Positions 41,960-53,778 of a stretch of 64,000 nucleotides of DNA are shown one piece after another (the first letter of the stretch is position 1; each line of letters starts with the position of its first letter). A model generated the notes under the pieces. That model saw only the letters and a list, made by a program, of their open reading frames with translations, had not been told where the DNA came from and made no database searches. The stretch is from assembly GCA_022747635.1 (NCBI GenBank), contig JAKTNV010000164.1, positions 248,001 to 312,000 on the forward strand, read 5' to 3'. The position numbers and the translations under genes are program-made. The DNA is from Hetaerina americana. Lineage: Eukaryota; Arthropoda; Insecta; Odonata; Calopterygidae.

Positions 41960-42400
41960 GACGTGAATTCATTTCTTCTTCAACATTCTGTTCGATTGGC
42001 ATTGCTTTTATTCTTGAAAATGCCATTATTTAAGGATACAAGTGTGACCTTTATATTTCAAATGCATTTAATGTATCACTTTCACAGCAAACCGATAATG
42101 GTTGATTATATGCAGTTTAATTAAGTACACTATGCATTTAGACGGGCTTTATTTATATACAAATTCAGAATCAATGGAAACAAAATTTACTTAAATATTG
42201 GAGCAATGTAAGACAATAAGAAGTCTCCTTGAATTTGAGTGTTTGTGTACAATAATTAAAAAATGTTTAACAACACCAATATAATGGCATGCTCATTTAA
42301 ACTGTTAAATTCTCATTAAGTATGATGAACGATCATGCATCAATTGTCCTTTGATTATGGAGAATTTAGTAGACCAAAATGTGCAAACATAATAAAATGG
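41960..42400 (+). repeat. Diverged third copy of the unclassified arm repeat
   Basis: Shared words with 60,310-62,050 (plus) and the left arm (minus): gaattcatttcttc, gattggcat, aattcagaatcaat, agaagtctccttgaattt and gcatgctcatttaaac/gcagactcatttaaac. The match has many substitutions and gaps, so this copy is much older than the split of the two arms. No coding content. Confidence 0.7.
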
Positions 42401-43424
42401 CAGCCATCATAATTTCTGTCAAATTTCCTTGAAGATTTAGCAGTTTTAATGTAGCGTTCTTGGATTTATTTTGATGAATGCACCAAACTCATAGGATTTC
42501 ATTTCCACCTTACTCATTTCTCAATAAACAATCAGTGTTACAAAAACAGCGTAAAAAATAGATAGTTTTACATTTGAATTTCCACAATATGAAATGTGCT
42601 GTAAGTTGATGAAATTCCACAAAAAATAGTATTATTTAGATTTGCTCTACCCCTCATGGTGTACAATCATGACTCCACAGCTAATTAAAAATGGTCTGCC
42701 GAAATCACGTTGCGGTGTATTAGCAAGGGAGCAAAAATCTCTCTTGTGTAGTAGCAAGATTCGTATGATATGTTTAGGGAAATGACCCCATAACTCATCA
42801 CTGTAATTCAAATGACATGGAAAGAAGACATGGTCAAGTATTAAACGATACTCATTTGAAATGGGAAAGTTGAGCTTTAATCAGTTCTTTACAGATCTGA
42901 CTGATGTGAGTCTCCCTGTTAAGTTTCCTATCTATATTAATTCGTAGTATTTTAGAATTTTCAACATCAGTACATTTTTATATACTATAACTGCATACAA
43001 TATGCTGAGTTTTGTTAGTATTTACACATAAATGATTAATATAAAACCTGCCTGCTTAGCCTGTCTTTGAGTGGCTATGAATCGTACCTTTGCAACTTCT
43101 AGATTTTGACATTATTGCACACAAAAAGCATGATAAGGATATAAAACATATGTAGGTTTAATATTACAGGGCAAATCATTAATCATGATGATACCCAAAA
43201 TAGCTTAAAGACTAGAAATTCTTCATGAAAATATGTGCATTGAAATTATTATTGGAAGCCAAATGAGGCAATGTTTTTATGAACAAAATAACCCTAGAAC
43301 TACTAAAAATTTAAGAGAAATTAGGTAAATCAGACTGTTGTGCTAAGATACAATTTTCAAGGAAATAATGAAATTAACTCCTAATAATAATAATCTAGGA
43401 GGAACTTGAATCCTTAAGATAAAC
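42401..43424. other. Unassigned AT-rich sequence
   Basis: No open frame of note, no recognised motif and no partner within the window was found. Confidence 0.5.
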
Positions 43425-44034
43425 ATCCTTATCCTCTTCCTTCCCTTTTCTTGCTTGCCTCACATTCTCCCCTCTATTACCATCTTGAACAGTCCCCTGT
43501 CGGTCAATATGCCCTTCATCCATTTTCCAGTCCACGACTATTATCCTGCTTCAATGACCACATTTCCGCAGCTTATATAACTCTGCACCATATCAAAAGT
43601 TTCCCCAGTCTTTTTTTATATCCTTACTCAATGTCCCATTCATCAACTCTCTCCTCCTTATGAAAGCCTCTGTGCCTAGCGTAATTCTTCTCCATACGTC
43701 CCTACTACTTTGACCGTGGTGGTCCAAATGCTTCAGAGATACGTGAACTCTTCTACCTGCATTAGTTTTTGCCCTCCTATTTTAATGTTTAGCTTAGCTT
43801 TTTTCTTTCTAGAAAATTGCATATCCTTTGTTTTATTAATATTGATTCTCATCCCATACCTGTCGCCCTGAATTTCTAATTCACTCAGCAATGCTTACAA
43901 CCCCTGGCTGACTGACAAACTAAAGCTTGGTCATCCGGAAACATAATTAATTTTACGAATTCCCTGCCCACTTTCATTCCTACCTCCAGTTCTTCCCATG
44001 CCTCTTTCATCATTTCCTCTGCATTGTTGTTCAA
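43425..44034 (-). pseudogene. RTE-like LINE fragment, 3' part of split copy
   Basis: It matches 49,430-50,165 of the longer RTE-like element: the C-terminal region (SSRDVWRRITLG-like and FIRRRELMNG text across frames) up to EEMMKEAWEELEVGMKVG just after the RT palm. Many stops are present. The copy breaks at about 44,034 and resumes at 47,787, with the CR1-like LINE in between. Confidence 0.8.
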
Positions 44035-44068
44035 GATGGCGTCAACTTTGGCCATACAATGATGTGGC

Positions 44069-44230
44069 TCTTGTAAAACACGACTCAAAGTACGTGATAT
44101 GGTCGTTAGTTGCGATATTTGCTCAGGTGTATATCACCATAAATGCTCCGGCTTAAGTGATATAACATTAAAAGCTCTCTCGGACTACCAAGACATTTAC
44201 TGGAAGTGTTTTTTATGCCGTGTAAATAAG
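44069..44230 (+). pseudogene. PHD-type zinc finger of the CR1-like ORF1
   Basis: One frame reads VVSCDICSGVYHHKCSGLS, then an acidic stretch and WKCFLCRVNK: cysteines and histidine spaced as C-x2-C...H-x2-C...W-x-C-x2-C of a PHD finger. It is out of frame with the following ORF1 (frame 2 against frame 0), so a frameshift lies at about 44,230. CR1-group ORF1 proteins often carry such a finger. Confidence 0.7.
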
Positions 44231-44249
44231 CCAAATATTTACCTACAAT

Positions 44250-45032
44250 ATGGCGGCCAATATTGAAAATTTGAAAATGGAGTTACAAACTCTCCAATCT
44301 ACCGGATCCACGGAAAGTACTACCTTGCAGCCAATTGCAAAGGAAGCTGTAACGTTGTCTACGGAATTGAAACCTGAAGTCAACGAACAATTAGGCCGCA
44401 ATAGTGACAACTCCGATTTGTGCCCCAAAAATGTAAAAGCAAAATTTATCACCATGAGTTTCGAATGCATCGTTACTGACGAGGAAGGTTTTCAAAAGGT
44501 GAATTACCAGAAAAACAAATGCAAACGAAATAAGGTTTTTGGGAGTTGTAAGCAGCCTGCTGTTACGTGCAATTTTTTGGGAGTTCCTCGCAAGACTCTC
44601 TTCTACATTGGTCGTGTCCAGTCCAATGCAACGCCTGATGACATTGTGAAGCATCTGTCCGGAATATTTCCTGGGAATGACTTCAAATGTGAAAGTTTGA
44701 GAGTTGGTGAAGTTTATAATTCTTTTAAACTCTTTGCGCCAATTAGCCTTAAGGATCAACTTCTTAAAGAAGTTATTTGGCCAGTAGAAGTGAAAGTTGG
44801 GAAATTTTTCCCCCAAAAACCGCAGAAACTGACCCCTACTCATGAAGAGACAGAGAATATTGCTGAAGGGTCAGCTGCGGTGGTGAATCCGAACTCCGAG
44901 TTGAAAACTAGTGATGCGCCGGTATCCACCTCAGCAACAAGGGGCCACACCGATAACACTACGGAAAAGTGTTCCTTAGAGAAACGTGTTACCCGCCTCC
45001 AAACGGGAATATCAAAACCAAAGTCCTTTTGA
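44250..45032 (+). CDS. ORF1 protein of the CR1-like LINE
   Basis: An open frame of 260 codons. The ATG at 44,250 is the first available but may be internal to a longer ORF1 that began with the PHD finger. The middle part, KTLFYIGRVQSNATPDDIVKHL...SFKLFAPISLKDQLL...WPVEVKVGKFF, has the layout of the RRM-like domain in LINE ORF1 proteins. The end is Ser/Thr-rich and then basic (SLEKRVTRLQTG). It would bind the element RNA. No stop occurs within it. Confidence 0.7.
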   Translation: MAANIENLKMELQTLQSTGSTESTTLQPIAKEAVTLSTELKPEVNEQLGRNSDNSDLCPKNVKAKFITMSFECIVTDEEGFQKVNYQKNKCKRNKVFGSCKQPAVTCNFLGVPRKTLFYIGRVQSNATPDDIVKHLSGIFPGNDFKCESLRVGEVYNSFKLFAPISLKDQLLKEVIWPVEVKVGKFFPQKPQKLTPTHEETENIAEGSAAVVNPNSELKTSDAPVSTSATRGHTDNTTEKCSLEKRVTRLQTGISKPKSF

Positions 45033-47786
45033 CTAGATAGTATTAATTTATTTTGCCAAAATGTGAGATGTCTACGTAATAAGATAACGGAGATAGAGGC
45101 AATAGTCAAACATGGTGGCTACAATGTGCTATGTCTCAATGAGCACTGGATTGCAAAAAATGAATTAGATGTGTATAACATTAGTGATTTTGGCTGGTCA
45201 TCATTCTACTGCCGATCTGTAGCAAAAAAACGGTGGGACCTGTATTTATTTCCTGAAAGGTATGCCCTTCAAGGTAATTGACTTGGAAAAATTCTGTCTG
45301 GAATTGATTGCACTTTGAAATATCTGCGATCATATTGAAGGACCTGAATTTGATCATTGCTTCTGTGTATCGCTCCCCTAATGGTGTTTTTTAACACTTC
45401 TTCAATCAACTGGAACTAGTACTATCCCTATTCTTGACTCTGAAAGCCAATATCATAATTTGTGGAGATCTCAACATTGACATAACACTAAAAACTAGTA
45501 ATTGTCAGGTTCTTGAAAATCTTTTGCTTTCTTATAATTTATACTGGGCAAACAAACAGCCTACTCGACTTTCTGCCTGCCTAGATAATGTAATTACCAA
45601 TTATGGTCCTGAATTGTACAGTGTAAGTGTTATTGACTATCTCTTATCTGACCATCAAGGTATAAGCTTCACTTTTATTACTCAAATAACTCAAAAGATA
45701 TATCCAAATAGAGGTAAAACCATAATCGTGAGGCCCATAACAATAGAAGGTTTAGAGAGTTACTAACTGCTTCTATCTTGTATTGATTGGCATGGTTTTT
45801 GCACAGACTCTGTAGAACAAACATGTTTTTCAAGTTTTTTAGGTAATTTCCTAGGCATTTTTGAGCAATGCTTTCCTAAAAAAATTCCTAACTCTATCCC
45901 CACTAAAAATAAAAATAATCTCTGGTATGCTGGGGAGTTATTAGCTCTTAGAAATGATTTACTTAGTTACTACCACTCTTACAAAACCAGTGGAAGCCAG
46001 CATGACAAAGAGGCTTACTTGAAATACAAAAGAGATTATTATAATTTAGTTAGGTGTGCAAAAAATAATGCTTACAAGGATTTTATATTGAATGCAAAAA
46101 ATAAACAAAAGGCAGCATGGAGTATAATCAATCAAGAAGTTGGTCATGGTAATGGAAAAGAAAATCTTCCTTTCACCCCAGATGCTGTAAATAATTTTTT
46201 CTTAAAAGCTGTTAAAGACAATTTGTTCTCTCAAAAAGTTGATGCTGCCAATATTGGTAATATGCTGTAAAATCTTCCTCCGAATAATTTAAATTTTAAA
46301 TGGAATTTTGTTACTACACTTGATATTATATCGACTGTTAAAAAATTTAAAAAATCCAACAGTAAGGATATTTATGGTCTTTCTAACTCCCTAATAAAGG
46401 ACATTATTGTGCTCATTGCGGAACCATTAGCAATGTTAGTCAATTTATGTTTTGAGACAGGAGATTTTTCAACAGCTCTAAAATATTCCAAAACAGTACC
46501 TGTTATAAGAAAGGTGATAAAGATGATTTAGCTAACTACCGCCCCATTTCCAAGGTCCCCGTTTTTGGTAAAATTTTTGAAGCTATTATGAAAGATGAAA
46601 TATGTAATTTTTTTGAGTTAAATAATCTGTTTTCCAAATCCCAGTATGGCTTTCGATCTGGGAAATCTACAATTTTGGCAGTAGAGTCCATAGTTAATTA
46701 TGTCATTAATGCATTTGAAGAAAAGGAATCAGTCTCAGTGACACTATGTGATCTTAGTAAGGCCTTCGACTGTGTTAATCATTCAATATTACTAACAAAG
46801 CTAGAATATTATGGTATTAACGGAGTTGCACTGAAACTAATGAAGTCATATTTGGATGATCGCCACCAATTGGTTGAACTTGATGGCTGTCAGTCTGCAG
46901 TTCTTAAAGTAAAATGTGGTGTACCACAGGGCTCTGTGCTTGGCCCAGTACTTTTCATTACCATGATTAATGATTTGCCCTGTAATATGAAACCTAGATC
47001 TGTTTTATTTGCTGATGACACTACTTTTGTGCAAAAGTGTCAACCTCTAGAAGATGCAAAGTTACGATCTAGCGCTACCCAAAAACAGGCTAATGAATGG
47101 TTTGATGTTAATCATTTACAATTAAATACTAACAAAACTCAGCATATTGTGTGCAGTCTTAAATCAAAAAAACTGATATTGAAACTGCTAAAATACTAGG
47201 AATTTATATTGATACAAAACTTATTTGGGAGACTCACATCAGTCAGACCTGTAATAAACTTAGTAAAGCTGTTTATATGTTAAGAAAGCTCAACTTTATC
47301 ATTTCAAATGAGTATCGTTTAACACTTTACCATGCCTTCTTTCAATGTCATTTGAATTATGGTGTTGAGTTATGGGGTCATTCCCCTCATGTTAAAAAAA
47401 TTTTGCTACTGCAAAAGAGAGCTATTCGCTCTCTTGCTAATATACCACCATGTGGTTACAGCAAACCTTTATTTATTAGGTATAGAATCATGACTGTATT
47501 TTGTTTGTATATCTTTAAGGCTCCGACTCATGTGAAATTTAATCTAGAAACTTACCAATTAAGATCCAACCTCCATAAGTATTCCACAAGAGGAAAATCG
47601 AATCTAAATACTACTTATTGTAGATTGTCATTAACTTACAACACATTTCACAATATACCACTGTATAACCATCTGCCTACTCAGTTGAAATCAGATGCTA
47701 TCCAGAGTTTCAAGAATAGGGTATATACCTGGTTACTTACTCACCCACTATACTCATTGGATGAATTCTTTTGTGGCAATTTTCAT
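45033..47786 (+). pseudogene. ORF2 endonuclease-RT of the CR1-like LINE
   Basis: The endonuclease begins INLFCQNVRCLRNKITEIE, with NEHWIAKNEL, IIICGDLNIDI (GDxN box) and LLSDHQGISF. The RT is spread over frames: IISTVKKFKKSNSKDIYGL, LANYRPISK text, SKSQYGFRSGKSTILAVES, LCDLSKAFDCVNHSIL, CGVPQGSVLGPVLF, LFADDTTF (catalytic Asp pair). The C-terminal segment is LTLYHAFFQCHLNYGVELWG. Frameshifts occur near 45,290, 45,770, 46,270, 46,510 and 47,200. It is inactive but nearly full length. Confidence 0.85.
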
Positions 47787-48078
47787 CAGTGGGCAACCCT
47801 GCCATACACCTCTTCCTAACGCTACCCATCAGGACTCTTCATTTCCCACTCACACCTGAGCAGTCTGAGACATATACAGGTTGCGGATTAGCCTCCTTTC
47901 CCGCCAATCTATTCCTATTTCCTGCAATATACTCATTAGTTTTTCACAATTCACTCCATCAAATGCTTTTTCGAAAGCTACAAAACAGGCAAATACATCC
48001 TGGTTGTGTTCTATATTCCTCTCGATTAATAATCTCATTTCTGCAATGGCATCACACGTACCTCTCCCCTTCCTAAAC
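47787..48078 (-). pseudogene. RTE-like LINE fragment, RT part of split copy
   Basis: Matches 50,189-50,475 of the longer RTE-like element; it encodes KGRGTCDAIAEMRLLIERN, ACFVAFEKAFDGVN and RRLIRNLYMSQTAQV. It is the continuation of 43,425-44,034 across the CR1-like insertion. It ends at cttcctaaaccc (about 48,078), where Penelope-like text begins. Confidence 0.85.
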
Positions 48079-48109
48079 CCTGAAAATGTCTCGCAAGTTT
48101 GATGGGAAT

Positions 48110-48960
48110 TTAAACAAAACAGAGGGACAAGGTTAGAATATAATTGATGTTGACTGATTGTCATTAATAATTATGAAGAGTTCACGGATTAAATGTTTAA
48201 TTTTGTGTGTTCCGGGGAAGAAAGTGGTGATAATATTAGGGCTTTTTGGAAAGTTTGGTTTAATGAGGGGAGTGTATTTGGTTGAGGGTTAGGATTTAAC
48301 TGCTCAGTAGCATTCATGGTACCTACATTTTCTCAGAGAGTCATGTAGCTGATACAAGTACTTCTGTTGGGAGCGGATGTTGTTGCAGAGACGGAAGCCA
48401 CGGACTGAGAGAGAAAGGAATGGAGCGCTTTGTAAGAGGTGGATGGCAGCTGTCGAAATCAAGCTATTGTTCTTACTAGTTGGATTAACGTGGACTGAGG
48501 TATAAAAGGTATTGTTTTGGAGGTGAATGTTAATATACAGGGAAGTGTCATTCAAGTCGGGTATAGAAGAAGTGAATGATACTGATGAGGATTTGAGAGA
48601 GGAAATAAAAGGAGATAAATTTTTGCGTCTGAGGAACCAAAGGAGGAAAATATCATTGATATAGTGGGCCCAGAAGAGTGGTTTGAGGGTTTATTATTGC
48701 AGAAAGTCATGTTCTAGTTTACCCATAAAAAGATTGGCGTATGTAAGAGCCATACGTGTTCCCATTGCAGTGCCTTTTATTTGTAAATATATTTTCTCGT
48801 TGAATTGAAAAGCATTTTTGGTGAGAACAATTTTACTCTGTTTGATGAGCAAATCTGTGGATGGGGTGTGTTGTGTGGATCGTAGGGAGAGTTAATATTG
48901 CAGGGCTTCTCAGCCTTCTTTGTTGGGAATGGAGGTGTACAGATATGTATTGTCTATTGT
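48110..48960 (-). pseudogene. Penelope-like reverse transcriptase fragment
   Basis: From about 48,830 downward the minus strand reads IYLQIKGTAMGTRMALTYANLF (AMGT/S box), HYINDIFLLW (the Y-DD box, with the second position changed to N), NDTSLYINIHLQNNTFYTSVH, and the segment after the thumb ending TFFPGTHKIKHLIREL. Stops interrupt it. The order is that of Penelope RTs. The GIY-YIG part, present in the 6.6-7.3 kb fragment, is missing here. Confidence 0.8.
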
Positions 48961-49369
48961 GGCCATGAGAATGGTCGTGTTGTTGGGCTGAACCAAGCAC
49001 TCTTCATGTATCACATGCCTCCCTCCCCCCCCTTGTTCATTTCCCATTGGTCCCTTACCCCTCCCTCCCTCGTCCCTCCCCCGCACATGTCCCCTCCGCT
49101 ATTCCACGAGAAGGCCAGTCTGAAGACAACAGCAGAGCCATTGAAACATCAAAACAATATATAGTGAGTGTCCTTTCTTTGTGTCCCTATGGTTTAAAAA
49201 TCTACATCTGTATTTTTATGTGTTTATATATATTTATGTATATATATATATATATAAATATATACATATAGTATTATTATGTAATCTACCCGTTAAGGTA
49301 GGTTTTTGGATGGACAAAGCTACTAAATAAAACCTTATGTGTCTCGTAAAAAACACAAAATCCAGCATC
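48961..49369. other. Unassigned, with a short TA-rich tract
   Basis: C-rich sequence near 49,015-49,100, then a (TA)-rich stretch at about 49,225-49,270. No coding signature. Confidence 0.5.
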
Positions 49370-49864
49370 CTACTCCATCAAGTCCCTCTTCATCTCTGAG
49401 TGCTCTCTGCCTCCCTTCATCCCGTCCAACTTCCCTATCCTACTCCTTCCCTTTCCTCGTTGGTCTAACATTCTCCCCTCTATCACAGTCCTCAATATCC
49501 CACTGCCGGTAAATACCCCCTTCACTCTTTTTTCGTGCCTCTGTAGGATTGCTCCAAACAAGCCCCTCTCCACGCCCACCATACCAAGTACTTCCTTGTT
49601 TGTTTTCTTCTGTGTGCATTTCACCTTCTCCATTCTTCTCCACACCCACATTTCAAAAGCCTCCAGTGTACGTCTATTCTCCTGCTTCAATGACCACATT
49701 TCCGCACCGTACATAGCTACGCTCCATATCAGTATTTTTACGAGTCTTTTTTTAACATCCTTTCTCAACATCCCTGTCATCAACTCCCCCCTCCTTGTGA
49801 AAGCCTCTTTGCCTAGCACAATTCTTCTTCTTACCTCCCTACTACTTTGAACGTGTTGGTCCAA
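49370..49864 (-). pseudogene. C-terminal domain of the RTE-like LINE
   Basis: An open frame of 164 codons reads SSREVRRRIVLGKEAF, LVKILIWSVAMYGAEMWSL, RRTLEAFEMWVWRRMEKV and RTVIEGRMLDQRGKGRSR, the highly conserved end of RTE-type ORF proteins. It is separated from the RT by frameshifts at 49,865-50,115. Confidence 0.85.
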
Positions 49865-50114
49865 AAAACTACCGAGGTATGTAAACTTTCTATCTGCTCT
49901 GGTTTTTGCCCTCCTATTTTAATGTTTAGCTTAGCATTTTTCTTTCTGGACAATCGCTTAACCTTTGTTTTATTAATATTGATTCTCATCCCATTCTGTC
50001 GCACTGAATTTCCAATTCACTAAGCAATGCTTGCAAGCCCTTGGCTAACTGACAAACTAAAGCTTGGTCATCGGCAAACCTAACTGATTTTAAAAATTCC
50101 CCACCCACTTTCAT

Positions 50115-51454
50115 TCATTCCTCCAGTTCTTCCCATGCCACTTTCATCATTTCCTCGGCATATAGGTTGAACAGTAACGGTGATAATGAGCAACCCTGTC
50201 TTACACCTGTTCCTAACCCTGCCCAACCGAACTCCCAATTCCTCACTCGCATCTGAGCAGTCTGAGACATATACAGGTTGCGGATTAGCCTCCTGTCCCG
50301 CCAATCTATTCCTATTTCCTGCAATATACTCATTAGTTTTTCCCAATTCACTCTATCAAATGCTTTTTCGAAAGCTACAAAACAGGCAAATACATCCTGG
50401 TTGTGTTCTTTATTCCTCACGATTAATAATTTCATTACTGCAATGGCATCACGCGTATCTTTCCCCTTCCTAAACCCAAACTGATCCTCCCCGAAGTAAT
50501 CATTTGCCCTATTCTCTGTCCTTTTGTTTATAATCCTGAGAACAACTTTAGCTGCATGGGATATCAAACCTATCATCCTGTAGTCCTCTCATGATTTTCC
50601 CCTAACCTTTTTGGAATTGAAATTAAAAATGATCTCACAAAGTCTTCCGGCCAGATTCCCTCCTCATAAATACTACGGATCAGCCCATATAGCCTCTTCC
50701 TCCCACATTTTCCTAAGCCTTTTAAAAGTTCGGCGGGAATGTTATCCACCCCCACGGCCTCATTTAGTTTCATCTCCCTTAATGCCCTTTCTATCTCATT
50801 GTCTAGTATGCCTGGACCTAAGCTATCTTCCTCTACGTCATGTTCCTCTCCTATGTCTAACTTTGTTGGTCTAAGTTCTTTATTATTACAGTTCTTCCTT
50901 ATATTCCTTCCATCTCTCTTGGATCTTCCCTGCATCCAATATTACCTTACCCACCTTATCTCTAACTGCGATCGTTGATCTCCCTTTCTTACTTCCCGAT
51001 AAAGAGTTAACTTTGCTGTACAGCGCACCTATTTCACCCTTCCTCTGCAGACTTTCCATATCCTCGCACTGTCTTCCACCATGCTTCTTTTTATTTTATT
51101 TGTTGATCGCCTCAATTTATTGTTTAATTCTTTGTACTTCATTTTGCCTAATTCTGTATTTACATTCTTCTATTTTCGCCGGTCATCCATCTTTGTAATC
51201 ATCTCATCCGTGATCCATGGCTTCGTGGTCCTTTTAGCGTTAACGATTCCAATAGAGTCTTTTGCAACTTTAGACAACCATTTCTTGATACATTCCCATT
51301 TTTCCTTGATAGTACGTAGCTTTTCACCATCCGCCATGATTTCCTCTACCACCTGTTTGAATTCCTTCATTTTCAAACCATTTAATGCTTCTACATTCCA
51401 TTTTCCAACTCGCCGCCCCTGCTGTATCTTTTCGAAACGGACGCTATAGTTCAT
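50115..51454 (-). pseudogene. Reverse transcriptase of the RTE-like LINE
   Basis: Linker (KMKEFKQVVEEIMADGEKLR), then AVGVDNIPAELLKGLGKCG, LISIPKRLGENHERTTG, MIGLISHAAKVVLRIINKR, EDQFGFRKGKDTRDAI, FVAFEKAFDRVNWEKL, RQGCSLSPLLFNLYAEEMM. These are RT motifs in the right order; a frameshift lies at about 50,575. The DD box lies between 50,115 and 49,865, where the frame is lost (a ADDQALV-like remnant is visible near 50,060). Confidence 0.85.
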
Positions 51455-51471
51455 AATAATTAATTGTGGTC

Positions 51472-52333
51472 TCAGTCCGCATCCGCTCCCGGGAAGCTGT
51501 GCGAATTTATCACACTGTTGCTAAACCTGTGCCTAACCAGGATATAATCTAGCTGATACCTCTCTGAGTCACCTGGCATTTTCCATGTATACCTGCATCT
51601 TTTGTGGTGTCTAAACCAAGTGTTGGTGGTGACTAGCCCGTCTCCAGCAGAACTTAACTGCTTTCTCCCCGCGGTCATTCCTTGTGCCTAAACCGTAGTC
51701 CCTGACCTCATCACCATCTCTTTCTTCGTCTACCGTCGCATTCTAATCCCCCATCACCATCAAATGTTTCCCTGCAGGAACACACGCGATTATGTCTCCT
51801 AACTGATCATATATCCAATCGACCTCCTCTGCCTTCTGGTTGCTCGATTTCAAGTATACCTGAATAATGACCAAGTTCGTCGGCTCTATTTTTATCTCAA
51901 CTAGTAGTATTCTATCCGGTACCTGCTCTATATTGACTACGCTTCTCCCTACTTCTTCATTTAATACTATAGCAACCCCTCGTTGGCTCTTGTCCCCGCC
52001 GCTGTATATTATTCTATACTTATCACTCCAATAATTTCCGCTATCTTTCCATCTCACCTCGCATAGACCTAAAATATCGATATTTCCCCTTTCCATCTGT
52101 CGCTTATCATTCTCCAGTTTCCCTGTCCTCATCATTGTCCTAACATTCCACGTTCCTATTCTAATTAATTTGGTCTTCTTCTGATGCGTTTTCTGTCCTG
52201 CTGCTGCCGGTTTTCTCTTGCAAGGGTTTCGTGAGATGACGACCGCGGAAGCCTTGCCTCTCCCGCTGCCGGCTACGACACACGGCCGATTGGGCCGAGC
52301 CCCATAGTTGCCAGGACTCAAAATCTTTGTCAT
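51472..52333 (-). pseudogene. Endonuclease domain of the RTE-like LINE
   Basis: The first frame (52,333-51,743) reads IRIGTWNVRTMMRTGKLEN, ILGLCEVRWKDSG (metal-binding Glu), RGVAIVLNEEVG and, at its end, HLMVMGD (GD of the GDFN box), then a stop. The second frame (51,678-51,472) has YQLDYILVRHRFSNSV and the PGADAD region before the degraded SDH box. This is the apurinic-type endonuclease order of RTE LINEs. Confidence 0.85.
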
Positions 52334-52624
52334 GTTAATCTTTGGAATGGTAATTGAGGTAGTTTCCCGTTGCCTTCCTCAATAGTTTTTTTAACGTGAC
52401 ACCATGACTTCTTGGCCGCCACACTTGGGTCCGACGCCATCGCAGCCGCCTCACTGAGGAAAAGACGCTGCGTGGACTACCTTTCGTCTGGCTACTAACC
52501 TTCGACCTATCTGGCATTGGTCACCCTTCCAGGAGCAATTATTATTACTCCCGCCAGCACAGCTCTAGGGGTCATCGGAACGCGCGAGCCATTCCACCAC
52601 GTCAAGATTGTAGTCTGGGGAGGG

Positions 52625-52625
<1 letters not shown>

Positions 52626-52690
<65 letters not shown>
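52626..52690. repeat. (TA)n microsatellite
   Basis: A pure TA tract of about 65 bases at the 5' side of the RTE-like LINE. Confidence 0.98.
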
Positions 52691-52692
<2 letters not shown>

Positions 52693-53134
52693 CCAACAGG
52701 AATATTTTATTAGTTGAATAATATATGGGTCCTTTCTATTTTATAATTGCCATTTCATCTGTACTTATCGTCATTTTAGAGATAGCTTCACATACCTTTG
52801 ATTATAAATATGAAAAAATAGCAGTCTTAAGTTATGTGAATATTTATTTATAAAATTAAAATGTTAAGGGGTTAAGAACCCATTTCAATTATATTTTGCA
52901 AAAAAAATTAGTCTCCATTCATGCGGTAAATAATTGATAGTTACGACCAATGAATGCATTGAATCATAAATGCTTTTGACTATATCTACCGTAAGTATGC
53001 AGAAGATTAGAGCCAGGCGATTGAAATCAATTCCAAAGATGAGAAAGATCAAAATATCAAAAAAAACTATGAACGCGACGACAAAATATGTCGCCTCACT
53101 GCTTTTACGCTATGATTTGAAAGTCGAAACGAGA
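52691..53134. other. Unassigned AT-rich sequence
   Basis: No recognised feature. The open frame near 52,970-53,224 has no motif and runs into the SINE-like text. Confidence 0.5.
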
Positions 53135-53385
53135 CAAAGAAACTGCGGGAGATGCCGCAAAAGTAACTTTTCACGGACACATCCGGCATCTCCCTCAGTT
53201 TATTTGACTTTTGTCAAGGTTTAAACAGATAAGTGTTTAAAAGTTGGCTCTTTAACCATGTGGCGCATCCCGCACACGACTACGAATACCTGTGGCATTG
53301 TATGTACGGTATTTCGTCACAACACCTTGTTCCTTTAAAACCCTCAAAATTTCTGAGTTTAAGAGGAGGCCTCGATAGCAGAGCA
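53135..53385 (+). mobile_element. Relative of the fold-back tRNA-SINE
   Basis: Its left end, gaaactgcgggagatgccgc followed by aagtaacttttcacgga, matches the left end of the element at 18,881. Its right end, tctgagtttaagagg and gcctcgatagc, matches that element's loop. The inverted tRNA-like arms are absent. It ends about 50 bases before the right inverted arm starts. Confidence 0.7.
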
Positions 53386-53778
53386 CAGGCATGTCCTGCC
53401 TGTGTTCACCGAGTGTCTCAATTTCGCCGGCGTCCGAGGCTTCGGCCGCCGGGATTCGGAGAGCGGCGCTGCCGGACTCTCTCGGAAGTCGAGGTTCCGA
53501 TCGTGTTTTGTGTCGAGCGGCGGTTGACCGCCTAGTTCATCAAGAAGCGTGCGGTTTGACTCTCGACTTCTGCTGCCGGGAAGGCCGTGCTTTCGTTCTG
53601 TTTACTGGATCAAGACTGGCCTTGACTCTTGGTGTAGAGTTTGGGCTCATTTTTATTTGCCACCAACGGTTGCGTGTAGCGGGGAGGGAGTGCGCACGAG
53701 TGTTTATTTCTTTCTTGGAGTGCTTTCGGTGCGATCTCCCTTTTTTCGCGCTGGCGTGCTCAATTTGATTTTTTCAAA

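Larger units (their letters stand above)
44035..47786 (+). mobile_element. CR1-like LINE inserted in the RTE-like copy
   Basis: Order: PHD finger, ORF1, endonuclease, RT. It sits inside an RTE-like copy whose two halves (43,425-44,034 and 47,787-48,078) are adjacent in the longer RTE element except for about 15-20 bases. ORF2 motifs (CGVPQGSVLGPVLF, FADDTTF) and the PHD-type ORF1 suggest the CR1/Daphne group. Exact ends are approximate. Confidence 0.75.
49370..52600 (-). mobile_element. RTE-like LINE, longest copy
   Basis: Minus-strand order: leader (52,600-52,334, with gaggaaggcaacgggaaac), endonuclease, linker, RT, C-terminal domain, ending near 49,370. Two other partial copies lie at 4,462-4,844 and 43,425-48,078. 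Motifs fit RTE/BovB-type LINEs with one ORF. It is broken by several stops and frameshifts. The 5' boundary toward the (TA)n tract is approximate. Confidence 0.8.
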
